Positions 19,401 to 26,879 are shown, counted from the first letter of the stretch. The stretch is DNA of 64,000 bases from Aeromicrobium sp. Root472D3 (GCF_001426485.1 NZ_LMET01000001.1:296844-360843); one strand, 5' to 3'. The notes: generated from the sequence alone by a model not told the origin. Numbers and translations: made by a program.

Positions 19401-20609
19401 GCGGCTGGGCGCGGCCGGCGTGGTCAGCTGCTCCTTCGTCGAGGCGACGCCGGGCGAGCGCTCGCGGGCGAGCATGAAGTCGGTGGCGTTGTCGCCGGTG
19501 TCGGAGACGCGGTGGTAGCTCTCGGCCTGCATCGAGCTCAGGTCGGCGGCCTGCGGGTCGCCCTGGGTGCAGGTGCTGTTGCGGTTGGCGTAGAAGCCGA
19601 CACGGTCGACGATCCTGTCGTCGGCGCGCGTGATCATCGCGCCGAAGTCGCGCCAGTGCATGCCGGTCGTGTAGCGGGCGCCGACCGTGACGCCCGGCAG
19701 GATCGCCGTCGTGGCGGCCGTCGGCGCGTAGACGAACGACTTCCCGGCGCCGATCACGGTGCCGGTCGGCAGGCCCGTGTTCTGGCTGTACGCCGTGCCG
19801 TTCTCGCCGCAGCGGTAGAGCTTCCAGCCCGACACGTCGACGGGCTCGGAACCGAAGTTGGTCAGCTCGACGTACTGGCTCGACGTGCTGGTCTGGTTGC
19901 CGTTGGCGACCTCGCTGATCTTGACGGTGCTGGGCGCCAGCGGCTGGACGGCCGCGGTCGCGTTGGGCGCGTCGGGCGTGCGACCGGCGACGACGAAGTC
20001 CTTCTCCTGGTCGCCGGTGTTGGCGACCCGCTGGTGGCTCTGGTTCAGCCGGTGGTCGAGGGCGCGGCTCAGGACCGTCGGGCGCTCGCAGTCGGAGTCG
20101 ACCGACGGGTGGTAGAAGCCCACGGCGTCGAGCACCGTGTAGTCGGGCGCCTCGATGTAGGCGCCGAAACCGAACTCGTGCAGCGTGCTGCCGGTCGCGT
20201 CGTAGTCGGCGTCGCGCGCGACGACGTCCTTCCTCGTGCTGGCGGGGTTGCCGATCGTGTACGTGTCACCGGGGGCGAGCGTCGTGCCGGCCGGGACGAC
20301 CTTCTGCGGGCCGTAGGCGTCGCCGGTCTGCCCGCAGCGCAGGATGCGGTAGCCCGAGATGTCGACGGGCGCGGAGCCGAAGTTGCCGATCTCGATGAAG
20401 TCGTCGGACGTGACGCGGCTGGCGTTGCTGGTCGCGCCGGCGCCGCCGTTGGCGATCTCGCTGATCAGGATCGGGGACGGGTTGGGCTTGACGTCGGCGG
20501 CGGCACGGACGGCCGGTGCGGCGTGCGCCACGCCGGGCAGCATCGTGACCAGGACGGCCGATCCGGCGAGACAGCTCACCAGTGCGGACAGGGGACGTGC
20601 ACGTTTCAC
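16401..20609 (-). CDS. Exported protein with three lamin-tail domains and a metallophosphoesterase domain
   Basis: 1402 residues. A Sec signal peptide ends at AHA (about residue 30). Three lamin-tail-like (LTD) modules follow at roughly 45-165, 225-345 and 395-520, each beginning ISE(I/V/L) and containing (D/Q)(F/Y)(I/V)E(I/L)xNxG. A calcineurin-type phosphoesterase domain lies at about 785-1000 with MTDTQ (787-791), GGDIVEN, GNHD (866-869), VTHSY and GGHYHG (about 988-993). The first motif is DTQ rather than the usual DxH. A DPT-repeat linker (about 1189-1205) leads to Ig-like domains. LTD modules often accompany extracellular nucleases, so scavenging of phosphate or DNA outside the cell is likely. 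Confidence 0.85.
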   Translation of the reverse strand: MKRARPLSALVSCLAGSAVLVTMLPGVAHAAPAVRAAADVKPNPSPILISEIANGGAGATSNASRVTSDDFIEIGNFGSAPVDISGYRILRCGQTGDAYGPQKVVPAGTTLAPGDTYTIGNPASTRKDVVARDADYDATGSTLHEFGFGAYIEAPDYTVLDAVGFYHPSVDSDCERPTVLSRALDHRLNQSHQRVANTGDQEKDFVVAGRTPDAPNATAAVQPLAPSTVKISEVANGNQTSTSSQYVELTNFGSEPVDVSGWKLYRCGENGTAYSQNTGLPTGTVIGAGKSFVYAPTAATTAILPGVTVGARYTTGMHWRDFGAMITRADDRIVDRVGFYANRNSTCTQGDPQAADLSSMQAESYHRVSDTGDNATDFMLARERSPGVASTKEQLTTPAAPSRHDLRISELVGAGSAGSNDEFVEIANYGTSPINLKGYSLSRCEGDGRGNAGYQVPDLGDVTLEPGGTYVAADDNAPADLRAIAKGVWSVGLNETDGYGLYLRDPKGAMVDAVGVYETVTYSPCVAFGSELRNTTKNDRGESYQRARTTDDDEENFMKTPGRTPGELADVAWVDPTEPLKGETDPVEVATEHVPGTPDATDRARTDGFRATVTTKDEDGGDLTVDLLTSTPVGAEEGTVVYAGSTRRTTLPASLSITGERRVATAPALTTRAGQDTYPFQRYAIPVASVPAGGVEFTWSGTTRARNEIQVHGWDGTAWKLLAEGDPSADGDLTLVATLPAASVVDGVANVVVVDGPRVRGGAVDEIGVSDQTFLDPQDYDFAVNHMTDTQFLSEGFRDVFRRMATWVVANADARKIAYSTNGGDIVENWIGGNADPVRAKKEFAAARRIHQILNDADVPNGVLPGNHDSFWGRNTDLYNEYFGPEMYQDEDWWGGSWKKGDNSAHYDFFEQNGVDFVALSLPYRPSPEQIEWAKEIAASYPDRNVVLVTHSYLNTEKEIENRGDRYTARGEVLWRDLIAPSDNIFLVLGGHYHGVATKYGDPVTGEQSDAIELAEDTVAVRNVGETGRTVVQMLADYQGYRSTQPTPRADTLDRDSGFQRLLQVDVDAELMAVNSYSPHLDSFEAYKYDEPGMRGTAANDYQDGRYLAKDDEFVAKIDLLVDKSLATQAWTVSAPSSPLGSQAVEAGAEARFDVAALPAGSLWFARVTDATGRSVVSRPAVVEIGTDPVDPTDPTDPTDPTDPAAAATTSEIFASATSQAYGSDRVVDLTASVTSEGTGRARGVVRFADGGAVLGQAELSNGVARLRLPSTLAVGTHRVTATFVPADASVQAPSASSEVVVSVVKTSAAVRSRLATSSVKRTQRAKVTVTVTAPGLRPGGRVAVKVTRKGVTRTVTATVRNGRVTVRLPKLRKGTYSVRALYAGSSTVGARTAPKVTLRVR

Positions 20610-20643
20610 GGGTTCCTCCGGGGGCAGGATCGAGACAGGGTGC

Positions 20644-20660
20644 CTGAGGGCGACCTGAGA
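20644..20660 (-). promoter_or_regulatory. Tandem TCAG-type box (MprA-like), upstream of the exported protein gene
   Basis: On the minus strand it reads TCTCAG-GTCGC-CCTCAG, the same 11-bp period as the boxes at 13134, 40485 and 43078. It lies 35 bp upstream of the start codon. The -10 box at the expected distance is poor (TCGATC), so this site is less certain than the other three. Confidence 0.4.
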
Positions 20661-20780
20661 GTCCCGGGCCCCGGTGAACGCCGGGTGACGTCCGTGGCGG
20701 TCGCGGCTGTCGGTCCCACGAATCCCTGACGCCGTCCCGGTGGACGGTGGCTACACTGGCGGCGACGTCTTGCACGTCGC

Positions 20781-20851
20781 GCCGATGTAGCTCAGTGGTA
20801 GAGCGCTTGCTTCCCAAGCAAGATATGCGGGTTCGATTCCCGTCATCGGCT
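20781..20851 (+). tRNA. tRNA-Gly (anticodon CCC)
   Basis: The acceptor arm GCCGATG pairs with CATCGGC and the discriminator is T. The D arm (GCTC...GAGC), the anticodon stem CTTGC/GCAAG with loop TTCCCAA and the T arm GCGGG-TTCGATT-CCCGT are all complete. The anticodon is CCC, decoding GGG. CCA is not encoded. TACACT at 20752 is a possible -10 box. The 3' end is copied in part downstream in both orientations (20875-20891, 20956-20968). Confidence 0.95.
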
Positions 20852-21222
20852 CCCCGGCGCGGAGCGCCTCCCGCCCGATGACGGGAATCGAGTGGGCCCC
20901 TCAGCGCGGCCGCTCCCCGCGGCGCAGCCGCCAGCAGCGGCCGCCGGACCAGGGATCCCGTCATCGGCAGCGGGCGTACGCGCCCGCCCATCGGCGCACG
21001 CAGAACAGCATCCTCACAGGCAGCTCGCAGCAATCGCCGCGTCCAAGACGTCGTGCACAAACTATTTTCACACCTCTTTCTGCCTGCGATTGCAGCAGTT
21101 GCAGCACCGGACAGCCCACAGTTTCAGGCCCCCCACCAATCCCCTCCCCACCCCCGCGGCGAAGTACAGGTGTAAGTCCCCCCAACTTTCACCAGCACCC
21201 CAATCGCAAGGATGTGGATCAC
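20852..21222 (+). other. 371-bp intergenic region: tRNA-end copies and C-loop leader
   Basis: No gene is apparent. The first 120 bp hold an inverted 17-bp copy (20875-20891) and a direct 13-bp copy (20956-20968) of the tRNA-Gly 3' end. The segment from about 21050 is much lower in GC and pyrimidine-rich on the plus strand. It includes a tandem TTGCAGCA (21094-21110) and two runs of six cytosines, the second in a hairpin loop (21169-21193). This is the leader of the lipoprotein gene. Confidence 0.5.
21125..21193 (+). ncRNA. Candidate C-loop structured RNA (6C-like)
   Basis: Two C6 runs lie at 21129-21134 and 21178-21183. The second forms the loop of a clear hairpin: GGTG-T-AAGT, loop CCCCCCA, ACTT-T-CACC (21169-21193), with one T-T mismatch. 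The first run is flanked only by GG and CC, so its hairpin is weak. Actinobacterial 6C RNAs have two hairpins with at least six C in each loop, which resembles this. It could instead be a 5' leader of the lipoprotein mRNA. Confidence 0.35.
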
Positions 21223-21909
21223 ATGAGCACCATTCGCTCGTACAAGAAGACCTTCGCCGGCATCGCCATCGCGGCCGTCGCAGCACTGCCCCTCGCCGCC
21301 TGCTCGTCGTCCGACTCGGCCGGCTCGTCGTCGTCCGCCTCGGAGTCGAAGACGTCGATCGCCAAGCCCGTCGCCCGCATCAACGCGCTGTCCGGCGAGG
21401 ACACCGCCGTGGCCCTCGACGCGGGCTTCACCGACGCCCTGACCTCGCTCGGCCTGACGCCCGGCGTCGTCGGCGACGGCGCGCTCGAGGACGGCTCGCT
21501 CGTCTTCCCGATCACGGGCGGCAACGTCACGTACTTCAAGCCGGGAACGGCCAAGCCGTACGTCATCGGCCAGATCCAGCACGAGGGTTCGGGCTTCTCG
21601 CTCACCGCGGGTGACACCAAGGTCGAGATCACGAACCTGAACGTCGACCCGGGCGCCTCGCGCGTCTACGGCGACGTCTCGGTCAACGGCAAGACGGCCG
21701 CCAGCTCGGCGTTCATCTTCCAGCTGCGTGGCGCGACCCTGAAGCCGCTGCAGACCGAGGGTGACACCGCGATCCTCGAGGGCACGAAGGTGTACGTCAG
21801 CCCCGTCGCCGCGAGCCTGCTGAACGACACGTTCAAGACCGACGCCGTGACCGACCAGCTCCTGGTGGGCGTCGCCAAGATCACCGTCAACACCACGCCG
21901 GCCAGCTGA
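21223..21909 (+). CDS. Secreted lipoprotein of unknown function
   Basis: 228 residues. The signal peptide has a hydrophobic core and an LAAC lipobox (Cys27), followed by a Ser-rich linker (SSSDSAGSSSSASES). The mature domain has VARINALSGEDTAVALD, FPITGGNVTYF and a C-terminal ATLKPLQTEGDTAILEGTKVYVSP, which looks like an all-beta, adhesin-like or HtaA-like surface domain; I cannot name it with confidence. The start at 21223 follows an AAGGATG ribosome site and gives a proper signal peptide. Codon use is unusually A/C-ending-poor and optimised, hinting at strong expression. A terminator follows. Confidence 0.75.
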   Translation: MSTIRSYKKTFAGIAIAAVAALPLAACSSSDSAGSSSSASESKTSIAKPVARINALSGEDTAVALDAGFTDALTSLGLTPGVVGDGALEDGSLVFPITGGNVTYFKPGTAKPYVIGQIQHEGSGFSLTAGDTKVEITNLNVDPGASRVYGDVSVNGKTAASSAFIFQLRGATLKPLQTEGDTAILEGTKVYVSPVAASLLNDTFKTDAVTDQLLVGVAKITVNTTPAS

Positions 21910-21946
21910 CGGACCAGACCTCCTTCCCGGTTGGGTGAGGAGAACA

Positions 21947-21980
21947 CACGACGGGCGTCCCCTCGGGGGCGCCCGTCGTG
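21947..21980. terminator. Bidirectional hairpin terminator
   Basis: CACGACGGGCG pairs with CGCCCGTCGTG, extended by TCCCC/GGGGG. It lies between the convergent lipoprotein gene and the lysR gene and can serve both. Confidence 0.75.
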
Positions 21981-21996
21981 CTGTGTGCCGGCCGGG

Positions 21997-22914
21997 TCAG
22001 ACGGCCTGGTGCTGGTCGGCCACCGAGCGGGCCTCGTCGCGCAGCGCCTGCACGACCAGGCGGACCGACGGCCGCTCGAACCGGTCGGGACGCAGCAGGG
22101 CCGCGATCTCGCGCTTGGCGCGGATGCCCACCAGCGGGCGCGTGACCAGTCCGTTGCCGTGCTCGCGGGTCGTGAACCGCGGCAGGATCGCGATGCCGTG
22201 GCCGCCGGCCACCAGCGCCTCGACGATGCCGTTGTCGGAGATCCGCTGCGCGATGCGCACCGGCTCGCCCGTGGCCGCCACGACCTGGCTCAGCACCCGG
22301 TCGAAGGGGTAGTCGTGCGGCACGCCGATCCAGGTCTCGCCGACGACGTCGCGCGGCGAGAGGCTCGCCCGGTGCGCGAGCGGGTGCCCCTCGGGCAGGG
22401 CGACGTCGAGCGGCTCGCTCATCAGCGGCACGACCTGCAGACCACGCTCGTGCCATGACGCCGCCGTGGTCGGGGAGTCGGCGATCACGACGTCGTAGTC
22501 GGGCGTCAGGTCGGCGAAGTCGACCGTGACACCGTCCTCGTCGGAGCAGATCAGCTCGACCTCGGGCGTGTCGGCCATGCGCGACAACGTGCCCGGCAGC
22601 AGCATCTCGCCACCCGTCGGGAACGTCGCGACCCGCACCTGCCCGGCCGGACGCTCCATGTACTCGCGCCAGCGGCCCTCGGCGCGCTCGATCGCGACCG
22701 CGATCTCGGTGGCCGTCTGCACCAGCGCGCGACCCGCCGGCGTCAGCGCGACCCCCCTCCCGGCGGGCTCGACGAGCCGGTATCCCGCCTCCCGCTCGAG
22801 CACCTTGAGCTGTTGGGACACCGCCGAGGGTGTGACCTTCATCGCGTCGGCGACCGCCCCGACGGTGCCGCGCTCCGACAGTTCCCGCAGCAGTGCGAGG
22901 CGATACACATCCAT
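21997..22914 (-). CDS. LysR-family transcriptional regulator
   Basis: 305 residues. The N-terminal winged helix-turn-helix (LLRELSERGTVGAVADAMKVTPSAVSQQLKVLE) and the two-lobe effector domain are both complete. Like most LysR regulators it diverges from its probable target, here a 43-residue membrane peptide gene starting 117 bp away. An 8-bp palindrome covers its own start codon, which fits autorepression. The inducer is unknown. Confidence 0.88.
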   Translation of the reverse strand: MDVYRLALLRELSERGTVGAVADAMKVTPSAVSQQLKVLEREAGYRLVEPAGRGVALTPAGRALVQTATEIAVAIERAEGRWREYMERPAGQVRVATFPTGGEMLLPGTLSRMADTPEVELICSDEDGVTVDFADLTPDYDVVIADSPTTAASWHERGLQVVPLMSEPLDVALPEGHPLAHRASLSPRDVVGETWIGVPHDYPFDRVLSQVVAATGEPVRIAQRISDNGIVEALVAGGHGIAILPRFTTREHGNGLVTRPLVGIRAKREIAALLRPDRFERPSVRLVVQALRDEARSVADQHQAV

Positions 22915-22980
22915 GTAGCGATGCTACATGTTGGGCATAGATATGTTGGCTTGTCCTTGACGTTCCGGCGTTCCACACTG
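22912..22980. promoter_or_regulatory. LysR-43-residue gene divergent promoter region
   Basis: CATGTAGC-GAT-GCTACATG (22912-22930) is a perfect 8-bp inverted repeat over the lysR start codon. Farther right TTGTCC (22951-22956), a 17-bp spacer and CACACT (22974-22979) could be the promoter of the rightward small gene. The operator assignment is inference. Confidence 0.4.
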
Positions 22981-23030
22981 GAAGCACGAGCCACCCCCGA
23001 CTCGTCCACACAGCCTTCAAGGAGGCCCCC

Positions 23031-23162
23031 ATGCTCGTCCTCGGAATCCTCATCGGTGCGGTCACCGCGATCGGCGTCAGCAAGACCATCCACCTCGTCG
23101 CGACCGACGGCCACGGCCGCGTCCCGACGCGCACGTCGACGCACGCCTTCGACCTGCGCTGA
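23031..23162 (+). CDS. 43-residue membrane peptide
   Basis: ATG with a textbook AAGGAGG ribosome site 8 bp upstream, then 43 residues and TGA. The first 17 residues (MLVLGILIGAVTAIGVS) form one membrane helix. The remainder is a short polar tail with His, Arg and Thr. A hairpin terminator follows within 20 bp. The unit of promoter, ribosome site, short frame and terminator strongly suggests a real small gene, probably controlled by the divergent LysR protein. No known family is recognised. Confidence 0.65.
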   Translation: MLVLGILIGAVTAIGVSKTIHLVATDGHGRVPTRTSTHAFDLR

Positions 23163-23179
23163 CCCGCACCGCACCGCCG

Positions 23180-23212
23180 AGACCCCCACGCAGCCGCAGG
23201 CCGTGGGGGTCT
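23180..23212 (+). terminator. Hairpin terminator of the 43-residue gene
   Basis: AGACCCCCACG and CGTGGGGGTCT form an 11-bp perfect stem around an 11-nt loop, followed by TT. Confidence 0.8.
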
Positions 23213-23242
23213 TGCACGCCCAGGGTCGGTAGCGTCGCGACC

Positions 23243-23839
23243 ATGACGACGACCGGCTTCGACCTCGACATGACGCTGATCGACTCGCGTCCCGGCATCC
23301 GCGCGGTGTACGACCGGATCGTCGAGGAGTCGGGCGCCACGATCGACGTCGACGTCGTCGTGTCGCGCCTCGGCCCGCCGGTCGAACAAGAGCTCGCGCA
23401 GTGGATGCCCGCCGACGACGCCGCGCGGTGGGCCGACCGCTACCGCGAGATCTACCCGGGCATCGCCCTCGAGCTGATCTCGACCCTCCCGGGAGCCCAC
23501 GCGGCCGTCGACGCCGCCCGGTCGCGAGGACGCGCGATCCTGATCACCGCCAAGCACGCGCCCAGCGCGACCCTGCACCTCGAGCGCCTCGGCATCGAGG
23601 TCGACGAGGTCTTCGGTCGCGCGTGGCGCGAGGGCAAGGCCGACGTGCTGCGGGCCCAGGGTGCCGGGGTCTACGTCGGCGACCACGTGCACGACATGGA
23701 GGCCGCGCGCTCCTCGGGCGCGTTCGGCGTCGGGGTCACGACCGGACCGTGCGACGCCGACGAGCTCCGCGCGGCCGGTGCGGGCCACGTCCTGACGTCG
23801 CTCGAGCTGCTGCCCGGCTGGTTCGCGCAGCACGCCTGA
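23243..23839 (+). CDS. HAD-superfamily hydrolase (phosphoglycolate-phosphatase-like)
   Basis: 198 residues. Motif I is FDLDMTLID with the nucleophile Asp7 and the acid Asp9, motif II is LITAK, the lysine lies around EGKAD and motif IV is VGDHVHDMEAA. A helical cap follows motif I, as in subfamily IA enzymes such as phosphoglycolate phosphatase. It probably removes phosphate from a small sugar phosphate or nucleotide. It stands alone between terminators and the FadE5-like gene. Confidence 0.82.
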   Translation: MTTTGFDLDMTLIDSRPGIRAVYDRIVEESGATIDVDVVVSRLGPPVEQELAQWMPADDAARWADRYREIYPGIALELISTLPGAHAAVDAARSRGRAILITAKHAPSATLHLERLGIEVDEVFGRAWREGKADVLRAQGAGVYVGDHVHDMEAARSSGAFGVGVTTGPCDADELRAAGAGHVLTSLELLPGWFAQHA

Positions 23840-23881
23840 TCGCGGTGTGACGGGCGGAACAGGTTCGTGGGGCCGTTCGAC

Positions 23882-23932
23882 TTGTCTTTGGCACCATCGG
23901 GAGCGGATACTTAAGTTACTACCCAGTAGCAA
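23882..23932 (+). promoter_or_regulatory. Promoter and palindromic operator of the FadE5-like gene
   Basis: TTGTCT (23882-23887), an 18-bp spacer and GATACT (23906-23911) form a promoter. Immediately downstream is TTACTACCCAGTAGCAA (23916-23932), with CTAC-CCA-GTAG as a perfect core and TT/AA as outer pair. A dyad over the transcription start fits repression by a TetR-type fatty-acid regulator; which protein binds is unknown, and none is encoded nearby. Confidence 0.5.
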
Positions 23933-23966
23933 GCTGCGCCGCAGCCACCGATGAAGGAATGCTGGC

Positions 23967-25829
23967 ATGAGCCATTACAAGAGCAACCTCCGCGACGTCG
24001 AGTTCAACCTCTTCGAGCTGTTCGACCGCCAGAGCGTCCTCGGCGCCGGCCCCTTCGAGGAGGTCGACGTCGACACCGCCAAGAGCATCCTGCGCGAGAT
24101 CGACCGCATCTCCCGCGACGAGCTCGCCGCGTCCTTCGAGGACGCCGACCGCAACCCGCCCGTCTACGACCCCGCCGCGAAGACCGTCGTCATGACCGAC
24201 TCGTTCCGCGCCTCCTACGACGCCTGGATGGGTGCCGAGTGGTGGCGCCTGGCGATCCCCGAGGAGCTCGGCGGCCAGGTCGCCCCCGCCTCGCTGGTGT
24301 GGAGCAGCGCCGAGTTCGTCCTCGGCTCGAACCCCGCCATCTGGATGTACGCCTGCGGCCCCGCGTTCGCGCGGATCGTCTTCGAGAACGGCATCGACCG
24401 CGACAAGAAGATCGCGCAGCACATGGTCGACCGGCAGTGGGGCGCCACGATGGTGCTCACCGAGCCCGACGCGGGCTCCGACGTCGGCGCCGGCCGCACC
24501 AAGGCGTTCCCCAACGAGGACGGCTCGTGGAACATCGAGGGCGTCAAGCGCTTCATCACCTCGGCCGAGCACGACCTGAGTGAGAACATCATGCACCTGG
24601 TGCTCGCCCGCCCCCAGGGCGTCGAGGGCGTCGGCGGCCCCGGCACCAAGGGGCTCAGCCTGTTCCTCGTCCCGAAGTTCCACTTCGACCACGAGACCGG
24701 CGAGCTGACCGGCGAGCGCAACGGCGCGTACGTCACCAACGTCGAGAAGAAGATGGGCCTCAAGGTCTCCACGACCTGCGAGGTCACCTTCGGCGACGGC
24801 GCACCGGCCCAGGGCTGGCTGCTCGGCGAGGTGCACGACGGCATCAACCAGATGTTCCGCGTCATCGAGAACGCCCGCATGTTCGTGGGTGCCAAGGCCA
24901 TCGCGACGCTGTCGACGGGCTACCTCAACGCCCTCGACTACGCCAAGGAGCGCGTCCAGGGCGCCGACCTGACGCAGGCGTCCGACAAGACCGCGCCCCG
25001 CGTCACGATCACGCACCACCCGGACGTCCGCCGGTCGCTCATGACCCAGAAGGCGTTCGCCGAGGGCCTGCGGTCGCTGATGATCTACTGCGCCACGTGG
25101 CAGGACGACGTCATGGTCAAGGAAGCGTCGGGCGAGGACGCGTCGCTGTCCGAGGCCGTCAACGACCTGCTGCTCCCGCTCGTCAAGGGCTTCGGCTCCG
25201 AGCGCTCGTGGGTGCTGCTGGGCACCGAGTCGCTGCAGACGTTCGGCGGATCGGGCTTCCTGCAGGACTACCCGATCGAGCAGTACGTCCGCGACGCCAA
25301 GATCGACACCCTCTACGAGGGCACGACCGCGATCCAGGGCCAGGACCTGTTCTTCCGCAAGATCGTCAAGAACAAGGGCGCGGCGCTCGGCTACCTCGCC
25401 GGCGAGATCGAGGGCTTCATCACGAGCGAGGCCGGCAACGGTCGCCTCAAGATCGAGCGCGAGCTGCTGGCCAAGGGGCTCGAGGACGCCCAGGCCGTCA
25501 TCGCGGCGACGTTCACCGACCTGATGTCGGCCAACCCGGCCGACGCCAACGGCGACATCAAGAACATCTACAAGGTCGGCCTCAACACGACCCGCCTGGT
25601 CTACGTGCTGGGTGACCTGACGATCGCGTGGCTGCTGCTGCGTGGCGCCGAGGTCGCGCTGCAGAAGCTCGGCGGCGAGGTGTCGGCCGCCGACAAGGCG
25701 TTCTACGAGGGCAAGGTCGCCGCGGCCTCGTTCTTCGCGCGCAACGTGCTGCCGCTGCTGGCCGGCGAGCGCGCGATCGCGGAGAACATCGACGCGTCCA
25801 TCATGGAGCTCGACGAAACCGCCTTCTGA
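23967..25829 (+). CDS. fadE5: FadE5-like acyl-CoA dehydrogenase
   Basis: 620 residues, longer than ordinary acyl-CoA dehydrogenases because of an added C-terminal domain (from about residue 470). [17 protein letters not shown] at the start is highly typical of mycobacterial FadE5. FAD-binding signatures are [14 protein letters not shown] and [34 protein letters not shown] is the second family signature. The enzyme introduces the trans-2 double bond in the first step of beta-oxidation with broad chain-length range. It is monocistronic, with its own operator-promoter and a large hairpin 45 bp after the stop. Confidence 0.92.
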   Translation: MSHYKSNLRDVEFNLFELFDRQSVLGAGPFEEVDVDTAKSILREIDRISRDELAASFEDADRNPPVYDPAAKTVVMTDSFRASYDAWMGAEWWRLAIPEELGGQVAPASLVWSSAEFVLGSNPAIWMYACGPAFARIVFENGIDRDKKIAQHMVDRQWGATMVLTEPDAGSDVGAGRTKAFPNEDGSWNIEGVKRFITSAEHDLSENIMHLVLARPQGVEGVGGPGTKGLSLFLVPKFHFDHETGELTGERNGAYVTNVEKKMGLKVSTTCEVTFGDGAPAQGWLLGEVHDGINQMFRVIENARMFVGAKAIATLSTGYLNALDYAKERVQGADLTQASDKTAPRVTITHHPDVRRSLMTQKAFAEGLRSLMIYCATWQDDVMVKEASGEDASLSEAVNDLLLPLVKGFGSERSWVLLGTESLQTFGGSGFLQDYPIEQYVRDAKIDTLYEGTTAIQGQDLFFRKIVKNKGAALGYLAGEIEGFITSEAGNGRLKIERELLAKGLEDAQAVIAATFTDLMSANPADANGDIKNIYKVGLNTTRLVYVLGDLTIAWLLLRGAEVALQKLGGEVSAADKAFYEGKVAAASFFARNVLPLLAGERAIAENIDASIMELDETAF

Positions 25830-25873
25830 CCGACCCCGCCCGCGGCGGAGCGTCGACGGCGCGCCACCCCCCT

Positions 25874-25930
25874 GCGAGGCGTGGTGAGGTGAACGGCTCG
25901 ACCGAGCCGAACCCCCTCACCACGCCTCGC
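25874..25930. terminator. Large nested hairpin after the FadE5-like gene
   Basis: GCGAGGCGTGGTGAGG (25874-25889) pairs perfectly with CCTCACCACGCCTCGC (25915-25930). The 25-nt interior contains a second perfect hairpin, CGGCTCG/CGAGCCG. Such a double structure should stop transcription in either direction or form a cruciform. It directly precedes the repeat array. Confidence 0.7.
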
Positions 25931-25942
25931 TGCGTTTCCGTC

Positions 25943-26878
25943 GTTCGCCAGGGAGGAGCTCTGCGACGACCGTGAGGGCGAAGCCCGAGGCGAACCCGAG
26001 CGATCAGGCTTGCGTCACGTCGCCTCGCTCCGCTCACGCTCGGCCGCAAGCGGCCTCCCTGGCGACCGCATGCTTTCGTTCGCCATGGAGCGAAGCGACC
26101 GTGAGGGCGAAGCCCGAGGCGAACCACAGCAATCAGGCTTGCGTAACGTCGCCTCGCTTCGCTCACGGTCGGCCGCGAGCGGCCTCCCTGGCGACCGCAC
26201 ACCTCGGTCGCCAGGGAGGAGCTCTGCGACGACCGTGAGGGCGAAGCCCGAGGCGAACCACAGCGATCAGGTTCGCGTCAGGTCGCCTCGTGAGGGCGAA
26301 GCCCGAGGCGAACCCGAGCGATCGGGCTTGCGTCACGTCGCCTCGCTTCGCTCACGGTCGGCCGCAAGCGGCCTCCCTGGCGACCGCATGCTTTCGTTCG
26401 CCAGGGAGCGCAGCGACCGTGAGGGCGAAGCCCGAGGCGAACCCGAGCGATCGGGCTTGCGCATGTCGCCTCGCTTCGCTCACGGTCGGCCGCGGGCGGC
26501 CTCCCTGGCGACCGCATGCCGCCGTTCGCCAGGGAGCGAAGCGACCGTGAGGGCGAAGCCCGAGGCGAACCACAGCGATCACACTCACCTAGGTCGCCTC
26601 GCTTCGCTCACGGTCGGCCGCGGGCGGCCTCCCTGGCGACCGCATGCTTTCGTTCGCCAGGGAGCGAAGCGACCCTGAGGGCGAAGCCCGAGGCGAACCA
26701 CAGCGATCAGGCTTGCGTCAGGTCGCCTCGCTTCGCTCACGGTCGGCCGCGGGCGGCCTCCCTGGCGACCGACAAGCTCCGTTCGCCAGGGAGCGAAGCG
26801 ACCGTGAGGGCGAAGCCCGATGCGAACCACAGCGATCAGGCGGGCGTACGTCGCTTCGCCTCGCTGGCGACCGGGCGG
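25943..26878 (+). repeat. Array 1 of a 128-bp tandem repeat (8 copies)
   Basis: The marker GTGAGGGCGAAGCCCGA begins at 25972, 26101, 26235, 26290, 26419, 26547, 26675 (CTGAG) and 26804, so the period is 128-134 bp apart from one 55-bp truncated unit. Each full unit also has CTCCCTGGCGA...TCGCCAGGGAG, an 11-bp perfect hairpin stem around a variable 14-nt centre, and GCTTCGCTCACGGTCGGCCGC. All reading frames across it are open or nearly so because it is GC-rich and repetitive, yet no frame has a ribosome site. I read it as non-coding. A second array with the opposite orientation is at 42608-43025. Confidence 0.9.
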
Positions 26879-26879
26879 G

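Noticed and set aside
20273..20609. Alternative internal starts of the exported protein
   Set aside because: The ATG at 20609 gives a complete signal peptide and has a GGAGG ribosome site; later starts would remove export.
16320..20729. 1469-codon plus-strand frame opposite the exported phosphoesterase gene
   Set aside because: Its composition is Arg/Val/Gly-rich with no domains, whereas the minus-strand frame has a signal peptide and recognisable LTD and phosphoesterase motifs.
20781..20968. attL/attR sites of an integrated element at the tRNA-Gly gene
   Set aside because: The direct copy is only 13 bp and 118 bp away, no integrase is present, and the genes that follow look native; kept only as a sequence observation.
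25943..26878. CRISPR array
   Set aside because: Units are 128 bp without short unique spacers, repeat arms are not CRISPR-like and no cas gene is present.
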